Origin: Notolepis coatsorum | Taxonomy: Eukaryota; Chordata; Actinopteri; Aulopiformes; Paralepididae | Direction of reading: 5' to 3' | DNA: 64,000 nucleotides | Assembly: GCA_963971535.1 (NCBI GenBank) | Contig: OZ020592.1 | Coordinates: 54,024,150-54,088,149, forward strand | Part shown: piece by piece, positions 33,500 to 44,205 of the stretch | Layout of the letters: every line of letters begins with the position of its first letter | How positions within the stretch are numbered: position 1 is the stretch's first letter | Made by a program: the position numbers and the translations under genes | The notes under the pieces: model-generated | What the model was told of the DNA's origin: nothing | Seen by the model: only the letters and a program-made list of their open reading frames with translations | Databases searched by the model: none

Positions 33500-34586
33500 A
33501 TGTATTCAAGTTTCAAGTTCAAGTTTCTTTAATAGTTGTCATACAGAAGTACAGAATACTTTCATACAAAATGCTTCTTACTGTTACGCTCCAGAGACTG
33601 TGCTAGACAAGATAGTATCAAATAACATAGTATAGCATGTAATTTAGAAGAAGAAAATGAGGTCACAGTGTTCGGTATAGACATATGTACAATGTTCTGA
33701 GTTACCATATAATATACAATACTATGCAGTGTACTAATGTACAGTACTATATAGTGCAAAGCAGAAATGGGATGAGGTACAATTTAGGTACAATTTACAG
33801 TAAGGTGTACGAGTTGTAGTGCAATCCTTCATCAATAAATATAAAGTGTGGGGAGTGGGTGCTACAGTGTGTTTGTTTAAAGTGGGTGTGTGCTATAAAG
33901 TGTGTGGAGTGGGTGCTACAGTGTGTTTGTTTAAAGTGAGTGTGTGCGTGTGGATGTGTGTGCTATGTGCGTTTGGTGGTTGTTGTTGTGTAGTGTTCAT
34001 TGTTCGTTTAGCAGCCTGATGGCCTGGGGATAGAAGCTTCTTCTGAGTCTTTCTGTGCTCGCCTTGAGACTCCGGTATCGCTTGCCTGACCGCAGCAGTT
34101 CAAAGAGGCAGTTGTTCGGGTGACTGGAGTCTTTAATGATTCTCTTAGCCTTGCCCTTGCAACGCTTGTTGTAAATGTTCTGGAGGGTGGGGAGCCCCCC
34201 TCCAATTGTGCGTTCGGCTGAACGTGTCACTCTTTGTAGTCTGCTTCGGTCTTGTGCAGTGCTATTCCCAAACCAGGAGGTGATGTTGCCGGTCAAGATG
34301 CTCTCTATTGTACATGAGTAGAAGTTCTTAAGGATCTTCTGACTGACTTGGAACTTCCTTAGGCGCCTGAGGAAGTAGAGGCGTTGTCGTGCCTTCTTCA
34401 CAACACTGTCAATGTGTGTGGTCCATGTCAAGTCCTCGGATATGTAGGCTCCGAGGTACTTAAAGCTGTTGACTCTCTCAACCGGTGCCCCGTCGATGCT
34501 GAGGGGGCTGTAGTCCTTGACCCCCGACCTCCTGAAGTCCACAATCATCTCCTTTGTTTTGCTGACGTATTGGCCACAGGCCTTGC
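33500..34586 (-). mobile_element. Rex1/CR1-like LINE, strongly 5'-truncated
   Basis: The minus-strand frame 33997-34548 (183 codons) covers only the region after the catalytic YADD/FADD motif: VNSFKYLGAYISEDLTW, RQRLYFLRRLRKF, SCTIESILTGNITSWFGN and ERLRRSFYPQAIRLLNEQ. The 3' UTR has GT-rich repeats (33840-33960) and ends with TTTCAAGTTCAAG, the (TCAAG)n-type tail. The open frame without breaks and the sharp truncation suggest a young copy. A second copy of the same family abuts it on the right. Confidence 0.88.
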
Positions 34587-36960
34587 TAAGTCAAGTCAAG
34601 TCAAGTCAAGAGTTTTAATTGTCACGGCATACAGGTATACAATGAAATGCGGGTGGTCTTGCCCGCAACGATGTGCAATACAGTGGTACATATAATAGAA
34701 TCAAAAGAAGGAAACAACATTGTGCAGTAACAGGTAGCAGGTAACATGGAGTGACATCTCGGTATCTGTACATAGTTATTTACAGAGCATGTGGGACATG
34801 CTAGTTAGCTTTGGTAGTGCAATACACTGTTCCTGTTATTCTAATTTAAAGTGTCCTTTCCTTTGGCCATAAGTGTGCGTGTGTGCGACATGAGTGTGTG
34901 CCCGCTCATGTTAAAGTGTTAAGTGGCTGCTCGTGTGTGAGCGTGCACAGTGTGCGTGTCGTGTGTGTGTTCATGTGTGCTTGTGTGTGGACAGTTCAAT
35001 GTTCTGAGCACTCAATGTTCATTGTTCATGGCTCTGATGGCCTGGGGGAAGAAGCTGAGCCTAAGCCGCTCTGTCCTAGTAGCTGGGGTTCGCAGGCGTC
35101 TGCCTGACCTCAGCAGCTGAAACAGGCTGTTATTGGGGTGGTGAGGGTCTTTCATTATCCTGCAGGCTCTGGATTTGCACCTCTTGTTGTATAGAACCTG
35201 CAGGGGGGGTAGTGCAATACCCGTGGTACGCTCGGCTGAGCGCACCACTCTCTGTAGGGCCTTCTTGTCCTGTGCCGTGCTGTTTCCATACCAGGCAGTG
35301 ATGTTTCCGGTCAGGATGCTCTCTACAGCTCCTGAGTAGAAGGACTGGAGTATCTTCCCCGATACTCTGAACTTCCTTAACTGTCTCAGGTGGTAGAGAC
35401 GCTGTTTCGCCTTCTTTACTACTGTGACTATGTGTGTTGACCATGTCAGGTCCTCTGAGATGTGGACCCCCAGGTACTTGAAGCTGCTCACCCTGTCCAC
35501 GGTAGCCCCGTTTATCATCAGTGGTGTGTGTGTCTCCTGCTGACCTCTCCTATAATCCACGATCAGCTCCTTGGTTTTACCAATGTTCAGGAGCAGGCTG
35601 TTGTCCTGGCACCAGCGTTCCAGTACCTCAACCTCCTCCCGGTAGGCCTTCTCGTCGTTGTCCGAGATCAGCCCCACCACCACCGTGTCATCTGCGAACT
35701 TCACTATGGAGTTGGAGCTGAACTTGGCCACACAGTCGTGTGTGTAGAGTGAGTACAGCAGGGGGCTCAGAACACAGCCCTGGGGGGACCCGATGCTCAG
35801 GGTGATGGTGTTGGAGGTCTGACCCCCCACCCTGACCACCTGGGGTCTTTCGCTCAGAAAGTCCAGTACCCAGGCGCTCAGGGCGGAGCTCAGACCTAGC
35901 TCGATCAGCTTGTCCACCAGTCTGGTGGGGACTATGGTGTTGAACGCTGAGCTGTAGTCAATGAACAACAGTCTCACATAGCCCCCCTTCTGACGGTCAA
36001 GGTGCGAGAGGGTGCTGTGCAGTACCTGGGAGACTGCGTCATCGGTGGACCTGTTTGTCCTGTATGCAAATTGCATAGGGTCCATATCACTGGGGAGGGA
36101 GGCACAAATGTGGTCCTTGACCAGCCTCTCGAAACATTTCATGACCACAGAGGTGAGTGCCACCGGTCTGTAGTCATTTGGACATGCTGGGGAGGGTTTC
36201 TTCGGCACAGGGATGATGGTAGACATCTTGAAGCAGGCAGGGACCACTGACTCCGCCAGTGATTGATTAAATATGGCGGTGAACACAGGGGCCAGCTGGT
36301 TGGCACAGGTCTTGAGTATACGTCCTGTTATGCCATCTGGGCCAGCAGCCTTCCTGGTGTTCACCTGCATAAATGCTCTTCTCACACTGTGTTCCGACAA
36401 CGAGAGAGCGTCCCCCCCCCCTCGCGGTTGCCCCCCCCCTCCACAACAGCCGGCGCGCCAGTGACGTCACTAGCCGGAGAGCCAGCAGCGCCACTGTCTA
36501 CACCAAACCGAGCGTAGAAGATGTTGAGCTTGTCCGCGAGGGAGGCGTCGTCGCTCCCCATTGAGGGGGCGCTGACTTTATAGTCAGTTATTGTCTTCAG
36601 TCCCTGCCATAATCCTCTTGTGTCGTTTTGTGCCATTTGTGTCTCCAGTTTATCAGCATATGTCCTCTTAGCAAGTTTGACAGCCTTGCGTAGAGTATAG
36701 ACTGAAGCCTTATACTCCTCCATGTTTCCTGACTCTCTACCCAGGTTGTAGGCGGTGGTACGAGAGTTCAGAGCTGCTCTAATAGTGCTATCCACCCACG
36801 GTTTCTGGTTTGGGAAAATCCGCACCGTTTTCCTGGGGACAATACCATCGGCTATTGTTGTGATGTAGCACACCACTGTGTCTGCACACCACTGTGTAAG
36901 CACACATGATAAGTGACCAAACAATCTTTTCTTTAGGAAAAAATGGTTTCTCAAGCGGAA
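34587..36960 (-). mobile_element. Rex1/CR1-like LINE, 5'-truncated, tail (TCAAG)n
   Basis: The tail TCAAGTCAAGTCAAGTCAAG starts at 34590, directly against the truncated end of the previous LINE. The 3' UTR runs to about 35010 and is GT-rich near 34870-34990. Coding sequence then runs to about 36900, with no endonuclease left. Upstream coding words (IFPNQKPWVDSTIRAALNSR, KLAKRTYADKLE) are in a second frame that meets the first at two C-runs near 36410-36440. Confidence 0.9.
35012..36400 (-). CDS. LINE reverse transcriptase (Rex1/CR1-like), long intact frame
   Basis: A 462-codon frame holds the whole polymerase: KAAGPDGITGRILKTCA (about 17-33), YRPVALTSVVMKCFERL (77-93), motif A FIDYSSAFN (146-154, Asp 148), motif B GSPQGCVLSPLLYSLYTHD (204-222), motif C KFADDTVVVGL (234-244, Asp 237-238), then the thumb region SSFKYLGVHISEDLTWSTHI and the C-terminal ERLRLSFFPQAIRAMNNEH. 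All catalytic aspartates are present, so this part could encode an active polymerase, but the element lacks its endonuclease and the start is only an internal Met. The enzyme copies its RNA at a nicked target in the nucleus. Within families it is usually about 900-1000 residues, so roughly half is here. Confidence 0.9.
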   Translation of the reverse strand: MSEHSVRRAFMQVNTRKAAGPDGITGRILKTCANQLAPVFTAIFNQSLAESVVPACFKMSTIIPVPKKPSPACPNDYRPVALTSVVMKCFERLVKDHICASLPSDMDPMQFAYRTNRSTDDAVSQVLHSTLSHLDRQKGGYVRLLFIDYSSAFNTIVPTRLVDKLIELGLSSALSAWVLDFLSERPQVVRVGGQTSNTITLSIGSPQGCVLSPLLYSLYTHDCVAKFSSNSIVKFADDTVVVGLISDNDEKAYREEVEVLERWCQDNSLLLNIGKTKELIVDYRRGQQETHTPLMINGATVDRVSSFKYLGVHISEDLTWSTHIVTVVKKAKQRLYHLRQLRKFRVSGKILQSFYSGAVESILTGNITAWYGNSTAQDKKALQRVVRSAERTTGIALPPLQVLYNKRCKSRACRIMKDPHHPNNSLFQLLRSGRRLRTPATRTERLRLSFFPQAIRAMNNEH

Positions 36961-37354
36961 AGCACAACCCCAGCAATTAAGCTGAGGGTTACATCGTATC
37001 CCCACAAACACAGTGACACAATATATTGTAAACAACATGTCTGAGAGGAGGGTGGGGAAGCCCCAGGGAAACCGGGGGGATCACCCCTCCTTCCTTACCC
37101 TTGATACGACCAAGTTGAACAGGTAACCCTGTTAATATGTGAACACACTGTTCATTGTCATTACAGGCTGAGAAAAGAATTCATTCCTCAATCACATGTC
37201 ACTAAGCATAGCTTCATAGGTTAATTAACCCCCTTAGTTGTGAGTTCACGTTACATGAACACACATGTTCTCATCACAACTAACCAGATCATTTTTACAC
37301 ATGTAAACAACAACCCGATTTCTATGGAGAGAGAAGCTATACCAGTGACAAGAC

Positions 37355-37985
37355 AATTCACACACAACACGCGTCGTATCCTCAATGTATTGCAGCAACA
37401 CACGTTTTGGAAAACATCGTTATTACAAAGCATTTAGAAGGAAGGAAAGAAGAAGTGTTTAAAGTCCGGTCGGGACTCCTACCCTGAGCGCAGGCCAAGA
37501 GAACTGCAATCTGGCTAACGGGACACCGAAGTTGAACACACACTGTGTTGGCGACGAGGGTAACGTCGCTGCGCCACCCAGCCGCTACGTTTCTCCATGT
37601 TGACGCAGTCCTCGCTGGCAGGGCTGCCGGTGTAGGTTCGACTAACATCCTCTGTCAAAGATGATGTCGTAGTCAGAGTGTTTAAGGCATGTTATAGTCA
37701 TAGCAACGTTCAACAGTGTAGCATTAAGCTAACAGCCGTCCGACTGATAGCAACAAGCTAACGTTTACTAGCCTGGTAAACACAGCAAGCTAGCGCCGCA
37801 GCTAACAGCTGACTGGCTAACACAGTAGGCCACAACTAGCACGCCAGCTAAGCAGCTATCCGACTGATAGCAACAAGCTAACGTTTACTAGCCTGGTAAA
37901 CACAGCGAGCTAGCGCCGCAGCTAACAGCTGACTGGCTAACACAGTAGGCCACAAACTAGCACGCCAGCTAAGCAGCTATCACCT
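37355..37985. repeat. Relative of the hAT interior, ending in a 118-bp tandem duplication
   Basis: TCACACACAACACGCGTCGT, AAAACATCGTTATTA, CATGTTGACGCAGTCCTCGC and TCCTCTGTCAAAGATG parallel 1445-1740 in the hAT element in the same order, about 70% alike by eye. A 118-bp unit (CTGATAGCAACAAGCTAACG to GCTAAGCAGCTAT) then occurs twice at 37742-37860 and 37861-37980. No hAT ends were found here. Confidence 0.6.
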
Positions 37986-38965
37986 GAACTGTACACAACG
38001 ACATAACAAGCCACACTTCAGACAGGCCGCTGTCCAAGTCCCTCCCCCCTAAGAGGGAAAGAAAAAGAATGTCAAACACAGTTTTCAACAGTGATCCAGA
38101 CATACAGCGGGGCCAGCACAATTCCCATTTCGGGCTGCAGCCGACTTTGATCATGGAACTCCCGATAAAGAAGATCCTATGCCCACATTTCCTCGTTAGG
38201 GTGTACTTTCATTTTTATGTGAAAGGTGGGGCCTGCACGGGACAGAGAAGCATCCGCTCGAGAACCCTGGGTTCACCAGGTCCTGGTCGCGGCCCACTAG
38301 ATTGACCATCATGGGCATCAGACCAAGATCCTCCGACCGCCGTTTAAGCCGAGCAGAGGACCCCAGTCTGGAGTCGGCGTTTCATAAAATTGTCAGCTAA
38401 CCCCCACAGCATCAACAACAACCAGAGCTCGCAAGCAAAACAGTACGTACCCCACCCTGGAAACAACCGCTTCTCACAACAGTCGGTGCTTCCCACAGTC
38501 CAGCTGTATGGCCGGAGGGCAACCCCATCCAGCCGCAGCAAGGAGGACTGTAGCTGGGGAGCATGTCAGCGGCGTGAGCTCCTAATACGAAAAAACCGTT
38601 GAAGGTCAGAATGATCATCATCTTCCAGACACTCCAGTAACGAAGACAATATCGCCGTATTTTCTCGAAATAGTGAGAGAGAAAATAAAGATATGATGTC
38701 AACGTATCTTCCCGTTTTTTTGTTTTCCAACTTTCTTCTACTAACAACCTCGTCAAGTGGGGATCTACCGAAGGCACTTCCTTGTGGTGAAAGTGAAGAA
38801 GGAGGCGAGGTGACCACACACCTGCTTATGACGTTAAGCGGATGGGGGTGTGGCCAGACGAATGTTGGGATGTAAAGGTACATGGTGGAATTTTGTATTC
38901 AGTGCACGTGCACGAAGTGAAGTACAGTGCAGATGATGTTGAGCGAAAGCCATAATGAAATAGAA

Positions 38966-39075
38966 CTGTGATTTATGTATGCACTTTATGTGCTCATTTT
39001 TTCTGTTGTGAAGCACTTTGAGCTGCAGTTTCTGTATGAAAGGTGCTATACAAATACAGTTTATTATTATTATCT
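38966..39075 (+). mobile_element. 3' end of the L2 LINE split by DIRS-2
   Basis: GAAGCACTTTGAGCTGCAG, TGAAAGGTGCTATACAAATA and TTTATTATTATTATC form the standard L2 3' end. It has no coding part of its own on the left because DIRS-2 intervenes. Confidence 0.8.
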
Positions 39076-39330
39076 GCAGAAAACTATTATCTTCACATTA
39101 TGTCATTGATATACAAAATAAAAAGTTTAGGTCCCAAAACCGAGCATTGTGGGACCCCACATTCAATCTTCATATACTCAGATGTATTACTAGCAAACTG
39201 TACATATTGCTGTCTGTTATCTAAATAGTTTCTTTGCCAGTTTATAACCACTCCTCTCACACCATATGTATGTTATTGTGTATTTCTTATTGTATATTTT
39301 GTTTCTTCCATGATTTTCATTCATGCTAAA
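39076..39330 (-). pseudogene. LINE reverse transcriptase fragment (CR1/L2 group)
   Basis: On the minus strand one reads VVINWQRNYLDNRQQYVQF and IECGVPQCSVLGPKLFILYI then NDIM, a motif-B neighbourhood (canonical GVPQGSVLGP, here with Cys for Gly). The fragment stops before motif C. Its family differs from the L2 tail next to it. Confidence 0.8.
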
Positions 39331-39772
39331 GCAGTAGATCTGTTTGTCCAAAATCCATACTGACTCTCACTCAACTATTTATTCTTTTCAATATAATTAT
39401 TAATTGATTGTACAAACTTGTTTTTCAAGCACACAAAATAAAGATATAAAATATAGCTTAGAGGTTTGATTATACAGCCAATAGTCCCCCCCACACAATC
39501 ATGTCAATCCCATCACTATCAGTTGATTGTTTTTTGCTACAATGTATCTAATTAACGTTTCACTCACCTCTCCAAGAAACATAGACTGCAACACTTTACT
39601 TTCCCTATTCCAGCCTCCCTCTGTTTGTCCATCATTGTGTTTTTAATATAATTTGCAAGATTAGGCCCAACATTTAAAAAATGAATTAAATAAATGTACC
39701 ACTTCTTCATGTTTTTTACAACCTTATTATTGTAATTAATAATAAGGTTTATTGGCTGAGCTTTTGAGACTA
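39331..39772. other. No gene seen
   Basis: AT-rich sequence. A short inverted repeat of AATAATAAGGTT lies near 39725-39750. Possibly decayed LINE sequence. Confidence 0.5.
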
Positions 39773-39860
39773 ACTAACACTAGAACCTGTTCCACTTCCA
39801 CCCCACGGGGTCGGTACCGACCCAAAAATGACATCTGGTCATAAATCAATATTTATTATT
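39773..39860 (+). mobile_element. PiggyBac-like left end (candidate)
   Basis: CTAACACTAGAACCTG followed by the palindrome GGGTCGGTACCGACCC resembles the start of vertebrate piggyBac-type elements (TTAA target, CACTAGA-like terminus). The expected TTAA is CTAA, and no matching right end was found up to 41 kb. Confidence 0.35.
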
Positions 39861-41950
39861 TGTTGCATTTAAGTTGCGATTTTTTTATCAAACGTTTTCA
39901 AGTATTAACATCACTAACATGTCACAAAAGCATGTAGAATGTATATTATCATCAATACGTTAGTTTAGCAATAGGTTAAAAGTGCCATTAGATTTTTCGA
40001 TTTTCTGAAGTCTTTTGCAAGATGGAAACGGAAATGGAAATTTTTAACCATGGGAATTGTAGCCTTTTTGCAGCCATTTTGTAGAGGGGTGCATAGCTGT
40101 CGACCAGCGTTGGAATTTTTCCAAACTACACTTCGTGTCAGATACTGTGGGGTTTCAAAGTTCAGCGTTCTGAATGAATCATATCAATAACTGTTATGAT
40201 TCGCGATAATAAGCCACAAAAGGTAAAGTTTTTGACAAATATTGAAACTCAGTTAGTTTCTCCTCCCTATTGTTAGCATGTAGGAACAATTAGATCTGAA
40301 ATTAGTTTCAAAACGGTTGCACTGTGGGGAAAATTTAAAAGTACAGTAGATTACAGTAGATTTCATTATCTGTTCTTATGCACGCCTGGTGATACTAAAT
40401 CCAAATTGAACTCGGGCATTTGAAAGATAATATATGTATATATATAAATGTGCGAATTGGCTATAATAATGTAATGTATAAGCATCATATTCTATATTCT
40501 ATAATAATATTTCAAATTGCATTGGTCCGGATGGGAGAATTCAGTACTGTATCTACAGAACCTTCGGTTTAATCACCTTCCATTTATTAATTTCCTTAGA
40601 TTTTTTGTACACATGATCTCAAGAGGGTACTGAACGAGGTCAGTGGCGGTTTTTTAAGTTTGGTCATTATTATCATGGTGTTATTCACTGTCAAAGATGC
40701 AAAGAAAAATCATAATTCATATTCTCCTTTGTTTCATCACAATTTAAGCAAGCCTAGTAATAGACACAATATTTCTGACACTGTGAATACATTCCCTGAG
40801 GTCCATAGATGTACCTAGATACCAAGAATATGCAAATAGCCCTTGTAGAAGTGGAGCAATATTCCATTTACCTAGGTATATATTTTAGGCGGATTTTCAC
40901 CTTGTGTGGAACATTAAGTAAATATGAATATTTAAGATCAATATGTTGTAGTATTTTTCGGTTTTTTTTGCTGTCAATGTTGGTTTACATTGAAGATGTG
41001 TCTGTGTAAGATTAATATGGACCAAAAATTGTGGTTTTATCTGCTTCCTAAAGTCTCCTGCGGTGGACCCCGAAGTCTCCGCAACATTCCCATTCGAAAG
41101 CTCCTTTCAAGCAAAAGCGTTTAATCATTAGATCAAGTGACCCAACAATGGTCTACTCAGCGCACTGTGCACTTTGATCCCCTGGCATTGCCCCGTGCTG
41201 CACATTTCACAGTCCAGAGCCCGGCCTAATCACACACTCTGTGGGCAGTGTGTGTATATGCTGGAAAGAACAAGTGCCCGCATGCTGCTCACACACTCTC
41301 GGAGTCTCTGACACACCCGCAAACACAGAGGGAGAGAGAGGGAGAGAGAGAAGAGGAAAGAGAGACGTGAACAGTATACTGCAGAGGGCATGTTGATGTT
41401 GTGCTCAGAGGGACCAAAGTAATAACGAGAGTGAGTCAACTGAATTCAAAATGAGTTCTTGACAAAGTAAAAGAAAAAAGAAGTGATTACAAAATGGCAA
41501 AAGCTCAATGGCATTGCTCAAGGTTGCACTGTTTTAACCTTGTGTGTGTGTTTACGGGTAGGTGAGTACTGTGTGTGTGTGTGTGTCTGTATTTATTTTA
41601 CATTCGCAGAATTTTGTTATTGGGTTCAGGGCTGTATTCATTCAGTTGCTTCAATACACCCACACGAGCAACACTCCAACGCTGAAATGGCGGGCAAAGC
41701 TTGTCAACAGATCGACCCGTCATGTGAAGTGGATTTTACAGGCCGACAATGTCCACAGACACTGGATGTTCAAGTGTGTCCTTGAAACCATGAACACAAA
41801 ATATTGTAATGGAAATGATCAATGGCTTAAAGTACTGTATGAAAATAAATGTTTCGATCACTCACTTTAAATAACAACTGGTGATTGATGTGTTTAGCCC
41901 ACATACCGGGAGCAGGGTGTACCAACAGAAAGGTCAACATATCCTACCAC
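39861..41950. other. No gene recognised; one unexplained open frame
   Basis: AT-rich to 41030. GA-rich purine tracts occur at 41325-41370 and a (GT)n near 41570. An open frame at 41562-41870 (102 codons) starts in the GT repeat and contains KWILQADNVHRHWMFKCVLE, which I do not recognise. Its end, KCFDHSL, falls next to AATAAATG. It could be decayed transposon or host sequence. Confidence 0.4.
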
Positions 41951-41956
41951 AATATT

Positions 41957-42062
41957 TCTCTTGGTTTTGACAACCACTTTGAAAGAAGTCATCCATGCTC
42001 TGGTTTTGTCACATCTTGAGTACTGTCCCATCATATGGTCATCAGCAGCAAAAACACATGTA
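41957..42062 (+). pseudogene. LINE reverse transcriptase fragment, left part of a split copy
   Basis: The frame reads LKEVIHALVLSHLEYCPIIW and SSAAKTHVQ, and the continuation QKLQIAQNKAARLALHCS begins at 47918. The sentence is one LINE C-terminal domain cut by the LTR element at 42063-47917. Confidence 0.88.
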
Positions 42063-42402
42063 CAGTGTGGTATAATATGTCCTCATGTAAATATGTTCCC
42101 CTTACCTGTGCCCCCCCCCCTCTCTGTGGAATCACCCCCCTCCCCTGTGTCCCCAAACCTGTACCCCCTCCCCCCCATCTGACCTATCAAATGGGACCAC
42201 ACACCCCCCTTGTTGAACTATAAAGGGATCCTCCCGACCACAACCAAGGCTTCTTACCTGGGTCATTTCAGCTGATCACCTGGGGCGAGAGCCTCAGCCA
42301 TTCTCTCTATGTATTCTATCTGTTTGGTTAATAAACCTTTGTTATTATCCAAGCCTCGGTTGACTGAGCACATTCTTCATCAGGATATCTACAAATATCC
42401 CA
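42063..42402 (+). mobile_element. Left LTR (340 bp)
   Basis: TGTGGTATAATATG to ATATCTACAAATATCCCACA. A CTATAAAGG promoter box lies near 42217 and an AATAAACC poly-A signal near 42327. A C-rich stretch (42108-42180) lies in the U3 part. Confidence 0.78.
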
Positions 42403-43919
42403 CAATTGGCGTCTACGAACTTGTGACGGACTTTTTGCGTCCTCCCGGCGTGCTGTATCAGTTCAGCTATACAGAGAAAAGTGAGTATAATAGACTGGTC
42501 GACCAAAAATGTATGGAAAGGAATTGAAACCTTCCCGCTTTTCTCTGTGCCAGGTGAATATTACAGAATGTTGTCAAATATTGAGATCATGGCTGAGTAA
42601 GAATAATGTGCATTAATATATCTGATCTGTATTGAGAATCGTACCGGGGAAACGCGTGTACCTGGGTCCTTATCTGGACAGATGTTCTGAGAGGATGGGT
42701 TGTTGTGCTATTCCCGGATTTGGCTGTTGCCAAACCGAAAGTTAGGGCACAAAATAAGGTTGGTGGTTTGCTAACCCAAGTCTAGCTGATGCAGGCTAAA
42801 ATATAGGCAACAAGGCAAGAAACGTGGGCTTATTATGATGTGATATCCTTGGAAAACGCTACTCTATTGGAACCTATTAATTACCAGAGTAGCGTCATAA
42901 TATTCATTGTTTCAACCTCAAACTAAACCCACAATCTCTTCCATTCCTGAAAACGATGTATTTGGATTGAATTCCAATTGATTATACAGATAGCGGGAAG
43001 ATGACCGGCGTCTCGGGAGTACGTGAATGTACATTTAACGAGTCGCAGGTCGAAGGGACCGTGAGTGTGATTAAAAGGTATATATAATCTAATATATCGC
43101 TGGTAAATTTCGAAGTCAGGTTCGGTCGTTATGACTTTAATAACGATGTGTAGTTAAATCAAGGGATAAATGCCTTGTCGCAACAGATGTTGGCCGACTA
43201 AACGTACAGCGATCCAATACAGTCAGATATATACACACGTTAACTTATATGTATTAATGTTTGTTTGTCTGTTTAAGTCTCGTTTGTATGTGCACAAGTA
43301 TTATAGGACCCGTCGCGTTGCTTTATTGAGCCAAGAACCGGCTGCGGATAGCGCGACGAGCATTGAGAGACGAGTTACCGTTATACAAAGAATAACATTG
43401 AAGTGCAGTTCACGGGAACAAACTAGGATAGTAATTCCGGAATCAGCAAAACCGGCCCACGAGAACAACCATTTGGGGAAGTATAGTTTTATCGTTTCAG
43501 GTTGTTTACGTTTCACATATGCACAGGCGCGTTCATTCGGTAACAAAACGCTGGTATAGGAATTCCAGGCTATTGAGAGCTCGTGGGAAAAATACTGTAT
43601 GAATTGCAAAGCGTTATTTCCGAGGCGAATGAGAACACACGAACGTCGCATGGAGCAATGACGTGACGCTATGCGCGCCGTTAAGTTATGATTTTATATT
43701 AAACTATCCATAGGCAAACGTAAAGTTTAATATGCCCAAGGCCGAAGGTATATGAAATCCACGTGCAGTATATGTTTTATTTGTATATGTATGTGCGCGC
43801 TGCCATTGGAAAATGTTGAGCTGCGGTGGCGAGATGCGAGTTGCATTATCCCAGACCACCGGAGAAACGAACTGAACATTGCAGCTTTCCCCGGTGAGTA
43901 TGAAAATCATAATTATGGA

Positions 43920-44205
43920 TGCTTTGATTGATTGATTGAAAACTTTATTAACAGATTGCAGAATGGGTACAATACTGTACAGCTCAATACACACAATTGT
44001 TAAGGGGATGCAGACCAGAGGAAGACTTTTGTCTTGTTTACATCAGGGTCCCCCATTTTCAATTCATCAGATAGTCAGTACTGCTACAACTATACATTTA
44101 TGACATACCAGATTTGCAAATTCAGTACTGTTTGTGATACAAAAGGAGTCAAGAAAAGGGAGTCATTTGACGTAGAAACTGTACATATACACAACTATCA
44201 TCTCA
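43920..44205 (-). mobile_element. (TCAA)n-tailed retroposon copy, 3' half
   Basis: A TTGATTGATTGATTG tail at 43924-43939, then AACAGATTGCAGAATGGGTA, CACACAATTGTTAAGGGGAT and CAGGGTCCCCCATTTTCAAT, ending in AGTCATTTGACGTAGAAACT. It lacks the minisatellite head. Confidence 0.82.

Larger units (their letters stand above)
30246..38965 (-). mobile_element. Second DIRS-like element (8.7 kb with insertions), no recognisable enzyme
   Basis: The left end (30275-30480) and right end (38770-38960) are inverted copies sharing TCTGCACTGTACTTCACTTC, GTGCACGTGCACTGAAT and TTTACATCCCAACATT. An internal complementary region (30485-30575) follows the left end, as in the first DIRS element. The first bases inside (GCCCGACAAATGTACCCC) are shared with 21986-22005, so the two elements are relatives. 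I see no reverse transcriptase or recombinase words of its own, so it looks like a non-autonomous or heavily decayed copy. Nested inside are the 5S-like sequence and two Rex1-like LINEs. It is inserted in the L2 3' UTR. Confidence 0.75.

Noticed and set aside
36382-37038. 218-codon frame as a separate host gene
   Set aside because: Its middle (IFPNQKPWVDSTIRAALNSR) is the known linker of Rex1-like LINEs. It is the upstream part of the LINE at 34587-36960 in another frame.
39773-41030. Complete piggyBac element
   Set aside because: No right end and no TTAA on the left; only a candidate end is reported.
43170-43559. 129-codon frame as a captured or viral gene
   Set aside because: No recognisable domain, ordinary length for chance in this sequence, and no supporting splice or promoter signal.
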